Below are positions 8,466 through 13,027 of a DNA stretch of 13,027 nucleotides, in pieces (position 1 is the first letter of the stretch; each line of letters begins with the position of its first letter). Origin of the DNA: Euperipatoides rowelli. Taxonomy: Eukaryota; Onychophora; Udeonychophora; Euonychophora; Peripatopsidae. A program made the translations under genes and the position numbers. The notes under the pieces are model-generated. The model was not told the DNA's origin. It made no database searches and was given only the letters and a program-made list of their open reading frames with translations. The stretch lies in the NCBI GenBank assembly GCA_003024985.2, contig PXIH01S0008043.1; one strand, given 5' to 3'.

Positions 8466-9046
8466 TTTGTGTCATATATAGGTTACTAACTATTTATCTA
8501 AATTATGGTTGAAAGAATATTTTTGGATTAGCAACAAGTTAATTATAAGTTTGTTCCATTTTCCATAGGTTCTTTATCTGAAATAATAAAGCTAATGTTA
8601 ACAATGTAAAGGCTATACCACATGCTATTTGAAGTTTTAAACAGATCAACTTATCATATGATATTTTAAACTTGTATCATTTTGTGAAGAGGTTATTTTT
8701 CTTTTCTTTTTTGGTCGTTTGTTAAAGATATTGTATACATATATCCAATTGTTTTTTAAATGTATTATGTGATGTTATTTTGTGTTTAACTTTATATTCA
8801 ACATATCACACCTTTAGCCTAATAGATCATGTTCTGTTTAATTATTTAATTAAAATTTGTCTTTTTTTTTATTGCTACATAAAGTACTGTATAAATGTAT
8901 TGATACAATGAAGTAATAAAAATGATCACATTCATAACAATAATGTAAATTTAATAATCATTACAGTATTAAAATTATTATTTGTTAATTGCTTGTCATA
9001 TTTGTTAACATTGAAAATGTAAAATAAACAGTGAATCAGATTTCAT
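8466..9046. other. AT-rich sequence, nothing recognised
   Basis: Stops in all frames, many ATTTA and TAATAA words, and no repeat or coding signal detected up to the first G-rich motif at 9050. Confidence 0.5.
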
Positions 9047-9063
9047 TTTGGGGAAGTCGGGGG

Positions 9064-9094
9064 AAAACCGTGCATCGAGGCAAAACCGTGCATC
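9064..9094 (+). repeat. Two direct copies of AAAACCGTGCATC, 18 bp apart
   Basis: Exact 13-base copies at 9064-9076 and 9082-9094, preceded by GGGGG and GAGGC respectively. They form the left end of the motif cluster and are GC-richer than everything around them. Confidence 0.9.
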
Positions 9095-9405
9095 AAATTT
9101 TTCATATTAGGTGATACAATTAATAAATATATCTAGTACTGCCCTCTTTTGGTTGCAATATGCACTAACAATTGATAGAAAGAATCTTGAAATTTTGTTT
9201 TATAAATGTGCAAGAATGGAAAAACAAAAAATCAAATATTTCTTGTTATTTTTTGGCTTAAGAAAATAAGAGAATTAGCTATTTTTTTTTTATTCAATAA
9301 TTTTTAGTCAAATATATTCTTAAACGGTAGTGTTTAAAGAATGNTTTCATGTANAGTTTACTTCATTAAGATAAACGTTTTGCCTGCTACATATAAATTA
9401 AATTT

Positions 9406-9448
9406 TGAAACACGAACGGGTTAAAATCATGAAACACGAATGGGGTAA
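9406..9448 (+). repeat. Two direct copies of TGAAACACGAA(C/T)GGG, 24 bp apart
   Basis: 9406-9424 and 9430-9448 differ at only a couple of positions over 19 bases. The second copy runs into GGGGTAATACCGG. They are part of the G-rich motif cluster and may be subterminal repeats. Confidence 0.85.
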
Positions 9449-9465
9449 TACCGGTGCTCTAACCC

Positions 9466-9531
9466 TATTATTAGTAGTAGTAGTATTAGTATTATGGTTA
9501 TTATTATTATTATTATTATTTTTATTATTTT
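9466..9531 (+). repeat. Imperfect trinucleotide repeat, TAG/TTA type
   Basis: A run of TAG/TTA units (TATTATTAGTAGTAGTAG, then TTATTATTATTATTATTA) with a few interruptions. It lies inside the candidate transposon. Confidence 0.9.
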
Positions 9532-9652
9532 CATTCACAAATAACTCAAATTAATTAAGAATTTCATCTTTTTTTTTACTAATTTTTAAAAAAACTTACT
9601 GTGTTGATTTCCATATTCAATAACAATGCACAATTTTCCCACACACAAACAT

Positions 9653-9685
9653 GGTATTACCCCGAGGTGGGGGAAATGCCGTGTA
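9653..9685. repeat. Inverse G-rich motif pair inside the candidate transposon
   Basis: GGTATTACCCC (9653-9663) is the exact reverse complement of GGGGTAATACC at 9442-9452. It is followed at once by TGGGGGAAATGCCGTGTA (9668-9685) in the other orientation. The pair 9442/9653 could delimit a nested ~220-bp element or form a stem. Confidence 0.8.
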
Positions 9686-9875
9686 AATGCCATTTTGTAC
9701 TATTTCCAATATTTGATAAATTTGATACAGTTTTGCATGAAACATATATATATATACATTTAAAAGTAGAATAACTAAGGATCACTTTAATGTATAAACA
9801 TTTATCTTAACTTTACCTATTTTGCCACAAGAAAGAATCTTGCTTAGGTGTGCGGTATTCCCCCACTTTGCCCTA

Positions 9876-10287
9876 AGCCTGAAAAGAAAAACTATATAGA
9901 GGGCAGAACTAGTTGTCCATCAAAAAGAGTAGAGAGATCAAGATGGAGACCTGAACTGGAAGGGTGAATCTGAAGTATAGCTTACTACAAATATTAATTT
10001 TCTATTGTCTTCATTGTTATCTTAATCAGACCTTCATATGAGTAAACTGATAAGATGGACATTCATGGAAAATCCTTCAACAGTTAGCATTCATGAAATT
10101 TGCAATGCAAATTAAATGAAGTTGTTACAAGTGATGGTGGGAAGGTAAACTTATCGATAATATAGTTCCAAACCTTGCTAATTCAAATTAACAATATATA
10201 TATACTAGATACCAGTACATCAAATTTTGCCAACATATGCAATTTGTGTCAGAAGAGTATCCATCTGTTATCATAAAGAGGGAAAGT
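9876..10287. other. Flanking sequence between the two candidate elements, nothing firm
   Basis: AGAGGGCAGAACTA at about 9899-9912 is a near-exact inverse (13 of 14) of TAGTACTGCCCTCT at about 9135-9148; its arrangement does not fit the inverted ends of the 9050-9875 candidate. An (AT)n run lies at about 10192-10204. TCCAT..GTTATCAT near 10259-10273 has a weak inverse match near 11335-11348, so the foldback element could extend further out than annotated. Confidence 0.4.
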
Positions 10288-10540
10288 CATGTGTAATGGA
10301 GACTACCCCCTATCAATTACCCCTAGCCACTACACCCCCTCCTCACTTAACCCCTTCACCCTCTTACCCCATGTATATACTGTGCGTACAGACAGATATT
10401 GCCAGTTATATATGAATGTTTATACTAGTTAAATATTATTATATCTAAATAATTATATTGTATATAATAGTAATATATTATTATTATATATAAATAACTA
10501 TATTGTATTTAAGTAGAGAGTCCCTAAGTTATAATAGGAT
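10288..10540 (+). repeat. Left inverted arm of the foldback element
   Basis: Outer part C-rich, with runs of CCCCC or CCCC spaced by 4-12 bases (10305-10370). The inner part is AT-rich. A 62-codon frame over 10227-10415 crosses the arm boundary and is not considered coding. Confidence 0.8.
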
Positions 10541-11059
10541 AATCTATCATTTTAATCTTAGGAGACTATGAACTATATTATGTAAATAAATGTATAATGC
10601 ATATAATAACTACTATGATAATATAATATAATTATATTTACTTGGATACAGATTATAAAGACTCTAAATAAACCTCAGCCAGCAAATAGAGAGCCTAGCC
10701 TAATACCTGTTGCCATACGGAAACATAAATATGTTTTATATATTCATCATCCACAACAAGCAGCGTAATCTCCAACATCACACCTTCTAGAATAAACTAC
10801 ACATATAAAAGGACTGCTTTAGAACATTCGAGCCAGTCTCATGGAAGACACCTTTGATCAAGTCTTGTTGGAGACATCTTTTACAAAACAGATCGACCGC
10901 TATACAAGTCAAAACATTAATTGCTCAACTATTACAATGCCTCTTTAAGTTGTTCCTGATCCTTGACTCCTCTTCACCAAAGCTCTGATGCCTTAAAGTG
11001 TTTTCTACATTGAAGGACTTAGATACCATGGACTATAGTCACAAATAATTGCAACAGAG
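10541..11059 (+). other. Core of the foldback element, GC-richer, with a TATA box
   Basis: About 10670-11030 is noticeably less AT-rich than the arms. TATAAAA lies at 10804-10810, and an initiator-like CCAGTCT has its A at 10835, 31 bases downstream of the TATA start, which fits Pol II core-promoter spacing. All frames are interrupted, so no protein is proposed. The stretch could be the loop of the foldback element, a promoter, or a separately inserted fragment such as a solo LTR; a TGTTGCC start at 10708 and a TACA end at 11009 were noted, but they lack a matching target duplication. Confidence 0.35.
10804..10840 (+). promoter_or_regulatory. Possible Pol II core promoter (TATA box plus initiator-like site)
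   Basis: TATAAAA followed by GG, and CCAGTC about 30 bases downstream. A TATA word alone is common in AT-rich DNA; the spacing and the GC-richer context are the only support. Confidence 0.25.
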
Positions 11060-11300
11060 ATCCTATTAGACTTTTAAGGGCTTTCTACTTAAATACAATA
11101 TAGTTATTTAAATATAAGAATATTTTACTATTGTATGCAATATAATTATTTAGATATAATATTTAGCTATAGTATAATCATTCATATATAACTGTCACTG
11201 TCTGTCTGAAGGTACAGTAAGAGGGTGAAGGGGTTAAATTAGGAGGGGGATAGTGGCTAGGAGGGTAGTCCATAAAGGGGCGATAGTCTTTGTTACATGT
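11060..11300 (-). repeat. Right inverted arm of the foldback element
   Basis: Reverse complement of the left arm. The outer part is G-rich on the plus strand (GAGGGTGAAGGGGTTAAA, AGGAGGGGGATAG, GAGGGTAG, AAGGGGCG) and the inner part AT-rich. Differences from the left arm are scattered substitutions and short gaps, indicating an old insertion. Confidence 0.8.
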
Positions 11301-13027
11301 GTATGGAATAATTTACTAAGAAATTGTGATTCAATGATAACATGGAGTCAGTTGAATTCAAAAAGCAGTATTAAAATAAATTACTTTATGAAAGAAATTG
11401 AAATTCCAAATATATGAACTCTATAATTCATCAAGAATCAATGATTTTTTTTTTTCTGTTGATGACCGAAAAATTAGATGAGAGAAAAATTAGGCTTTAA
11501 TTAGATGTCAATGTTACTAAACCATATCATACACAATGTAAGCCAAATAGTAACATAACCATGAGTGCTATATGGTGACTGCTTCTGTAAACATTTAAGT
11601 CTAGACCTAAATAAAACTAATGAAGTTTGTGAGTATAACTTTCTTAGTAATTACATTAAGTTGTTACTGGGTAAAGAATTCTCAATACTTAAATGACCAT
11701 AGATGTCTAATACTAAATTACAGTCATAATAATTTTTATTTATTTCATAATTGGAAAGATTTAATTGATTAATATGAGTACTTTACTTTCACAAGTAAAT
11801 TATGAAAGCATGAGTGCAAATTATTATTTCACAGAATGGTGGATAGTTAATAAATAAAACTTAATTGGCATAAATCTGAGTGACATTATGTTAATCTTCA
11901 ATTTCTTTAATTATTTGTCTTTCTATGATAATAGTAGACTTAGGCAACCTTTTTTATTATTATTCAATCTATTCAGTATTGGCAAAGCATTTTGAATACC
12001 CCTGCTATTGTGAGTTACACTTTTATACATTTGTTTTTGTATAAACTAACACATTATTTGCTAATTAATTGTTTTTTAATTTGTCATTAAAATATATAGT
12101 TCCACATTGTTGTTTGGTGAGATAAGCGAATCAGTTGTCTATGCAGATTCAAATAGAAACTTTTATTCATATGAAATGTTTTTGATGGGATGAATGGACA
12201 ACAATCAGGGATCTTCATAATAAATGTGTTATTTTAAACAAAATAGTCAAATAGCAATAATTAATATTATTACATGGTACTATAGACCATTAGGTCAAGG
12301 TTGTTACCAGACAATTAATGCGACTTGAATAAAGTCATTTGTCCAAGCTGTTTCCGACATTTCAGTTATTCTACTCTTGTTGGTATCAAAAAAATGTAGC
12401 AAAAAAGGGGATGGAATAATTAGTGCTAGCAACAGTAGAAGCTTCACTTTGGACCAGTCCTTTACCATGATTTCCAACATTGTGTCGGTCTAGGAATATT
12501 CGTGAATTGAAACTATGGAATGCGGATTGGTTAAGAACTTGCAATTATTGGATATAGGCTTATATTGATTTTGTGCACATAATTTAACCAATTATCTTAA
12601 GTTTTCATGCTATCATGTTTGGTGAGTCACATGATTATGTCATCAGTGACACAGGGTTTGTTCTATGTGTAGGTGATTGGCTGTGACTTAATTCTTGAAA
12701 GATAAATTCTCTAAGAATTGAGGCCTAGTTGAATGGTTTAAAGACAGACTTTACAATACAAGGAAGGATTGATTTTTATGTTTATATTTTCTAATTAAAA
12801 CTAGCAGAGCATCAACATGTCGAAGCTTAACTATCGAGAATTTTGAGCACCAATAAAAATTTTAATATATATAACAAGGAAAAAACATTTTGATTTTGTA
12901 GTGTATCTCAGCCAGAATAAATTGGAAGGCAGATTTAAGGCTGGTTCCCAGCATTAATTTTACATGAAAGTTACGGGAAAGTCGGGCAATTAAATGCTTT
13001 CTTGTTCAAAGCTTTAAGTTTTCCCTA
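11301..13027. other. AT-rich sequence, nothing recognised
   Basis: Both strands were read for exons, element ends and tandem repeats. About 12270-12540 and 12900-13000 are a little less AT-rich but gave no recognisable peptide or repeat. A single AP-1-type TGAGTCA lies at 12623-12629, flanked by ATCATGT and ACATGAT. No structure beyond chance is claimed. Confidence 0.5.

Larger units (their letters stand above)
9050..9875. mobile_element. Candidate non-autonomous DNA transposon (~0.83 kb) with G-rich imperfect inverted ends
   Basis: The left end at 9050-9076 contains GGGGAAGTCGGGGGAAAACC then GTGCA. The reverse complement of 9847-9875 reads TAGGGCAAAGTGGGGGAATA then CCGCACACC, matching with a one-base gap and a few substitutions. 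Related motifs lie inside: a second AAAACCGTGCATC at 9082-9094 (exact 13-base repeat of 9064-9076), GGGGTAATACCGGTGC at 9442-9457, GGTATTACCCC at 9653-9663 (exact inverse of GGGGTAATACC) and TGGGGGAAATGCCGTGTA at 9668-9685. Known: repeated terminal and subterminal motifs in both orientations are typical transposase-binding arrangements of cut-and-paste elements. No transposase frame and no target duplication were found, so the ends and class are uncertain. Alternatively it is two or more smaller nested elements. Confidence 0.45.
10288..11300. mobile_element. Foldback/MITE-like element (~1.0 kb) with long imperfect inverted arms
   Basis: The left arm, about 10288-10540, matches the reverse complement of about 11060-11300 almost throughout. 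The best block is 10323-10367 against 11217-11260: about 41 of 45 aligned positions, including CTAGCCACTA and TTAACCCCTTCACCCTCTTA. Inward, shared blocks are CAGTTATATATGAATG, ATATCTAAATAATTATATTG and TATTGTATTTAAGTAGA, then AATAGGAT; weak similarity continues to about 10585 and 11020. The outer ~110 bp of each arm is C-rich on the left and G-rich on the right; the inner part is AT-rich. The core carries no recognisable frame. The words CATGTGTAATGGA (10288) and CATGTGTATGGA (11297) flank the arms in direct orientation and might be a target duplication, which would place the ends at GACTA. Known: long inverted arms without coding content mark foldback or MITE-type elements. The superfamily is not assigned. 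Confidence 0.8.
1659..13027 (-). other. Presumed upstream intron of the MAGUK gene (incomplete)
   Basis: Going 5' on the minus strand from the exon acceptor, no recognisable exon for the preceding P-loop part of the GK domain, the SH3 domain or the PDZ domain was found before the window ends. The intron is therefore inferred to be at least 11.3 kb and to hold all the repeats and element remnants listed separately. A short or divergent exon could have been missed by eye, and another gene could be nested inside. Confidence 0.6.

Noticed and set aside
9135-9912. Inverted pair TAGTACTGCCCTCT / AGAGGGCAGAACTA as terminal repeats of the 9050-9875 candidate
   Set aside because: The left copy lies inside the G-rich end motif and the right copy outside it, so the arrangement is not symmetrical. 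It may belong to a different repeat.
10227-10415. 62-codon plus-strand open frame
   Set aside because: It crosses the left boundary of the foldback element, and its Pro/Thr-rich end is just the C-run part of the arm.
10708-11009. Solo LTR (TGTT...TACA) inside the foldback core
   Set aside because: No matching 4-6-bp target duplication. The only 5-bp pair seen (ATACC at 10703 and 11023) does not fit a TG...CA boundary, and no primer-binding site can be checked in a solo LTR.
12612-12650. AP-1-like TGAGTCA within a partial palindrome
   Set aside because: Short, imperfect and isolated; no supporting sites or gene start nearby.
1-13027. tRNA or rRNA genes, CRISPR arrays, bacterial operons, phage genes
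   Set aside because: No cloverleaf or A/B-box pair, no spaced identical short repeats with unique spacers, and no dense open frames. The coding pattern and splice signals are eukaryotic.

Overview
The window looks like animal (metazoan) nuclear DNA, strongly AT-rich and almost entirely non-coding. There is no bacterial-style gene packing, no operon and no RNA gene. The only confidently recognised host gene piece is one exon on the minus strand (1456-1658) with canonical AG and GT splice borders. It encodes the middle of the guanylate-kinase-like domain of a MAGUK scaffold protein, closest by motif to the MPP2/MPP6 (Drosophila varicose) group. The AT-richness, short dispersed repeats and minisatellites suggest an invertebrate (for example a mollusc or other AT-rich lineage), but the phylum cannot be fixed from this sequence. 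Four ambiguous bases (1546, 3851, 9344, 9354) show this is draft sequence; one lies inside the exon.

Layout, left to right. 1-190 is a GC-richer patch with short open frames on both strands and a good plus-strand donor-like site. 482-849 (minus) is a decayed C-terminal piece of a non-LTR (LINE-type) reverse transcriptase. 1456-1658 (minus) is the MAGUK exon. 2908-2939 is one detached copy of a 40-bp repeat whose main array of about 12 copies lies at 3941-4416. 3659-3684 is a (CT)13 microsatellite. 4617-4800 is pyrimidine-rich. 5631-6199 holds five tandem copies of a ~113-bp unit, running directly into a GC-richer coding-like segment ending at a stop codon (6197-6348, plus). 7980-8465 contains dispersed GGATTAGGGTTAGAG-like copies.

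9050-9875 contains a cluster of GGGG(A/T)AATACCGTGCA-like motifs in both orientations, suggesting a non-autonomous DNA transposon. 10288-11300 is a foldback/MITE-like element: ~250-bp imperfect inverted arms around a ~520-bp core that contains a TATA box. The rest, including 11301-13027, is AT-rich sequence in which nothing was recognised.

If the MAGUK gene continues on both sides, nearly the whole window is intron: more than 11.3 kb upstream of the exon and at least 1.45 kb downstream. The mobile-element remnants and minisatellites would then be intronic passengers. No multi-gene system is visible. The most unusual structures are the foldback element, the G-rich motif cluster and the 113-bp array with its coding-like tail.
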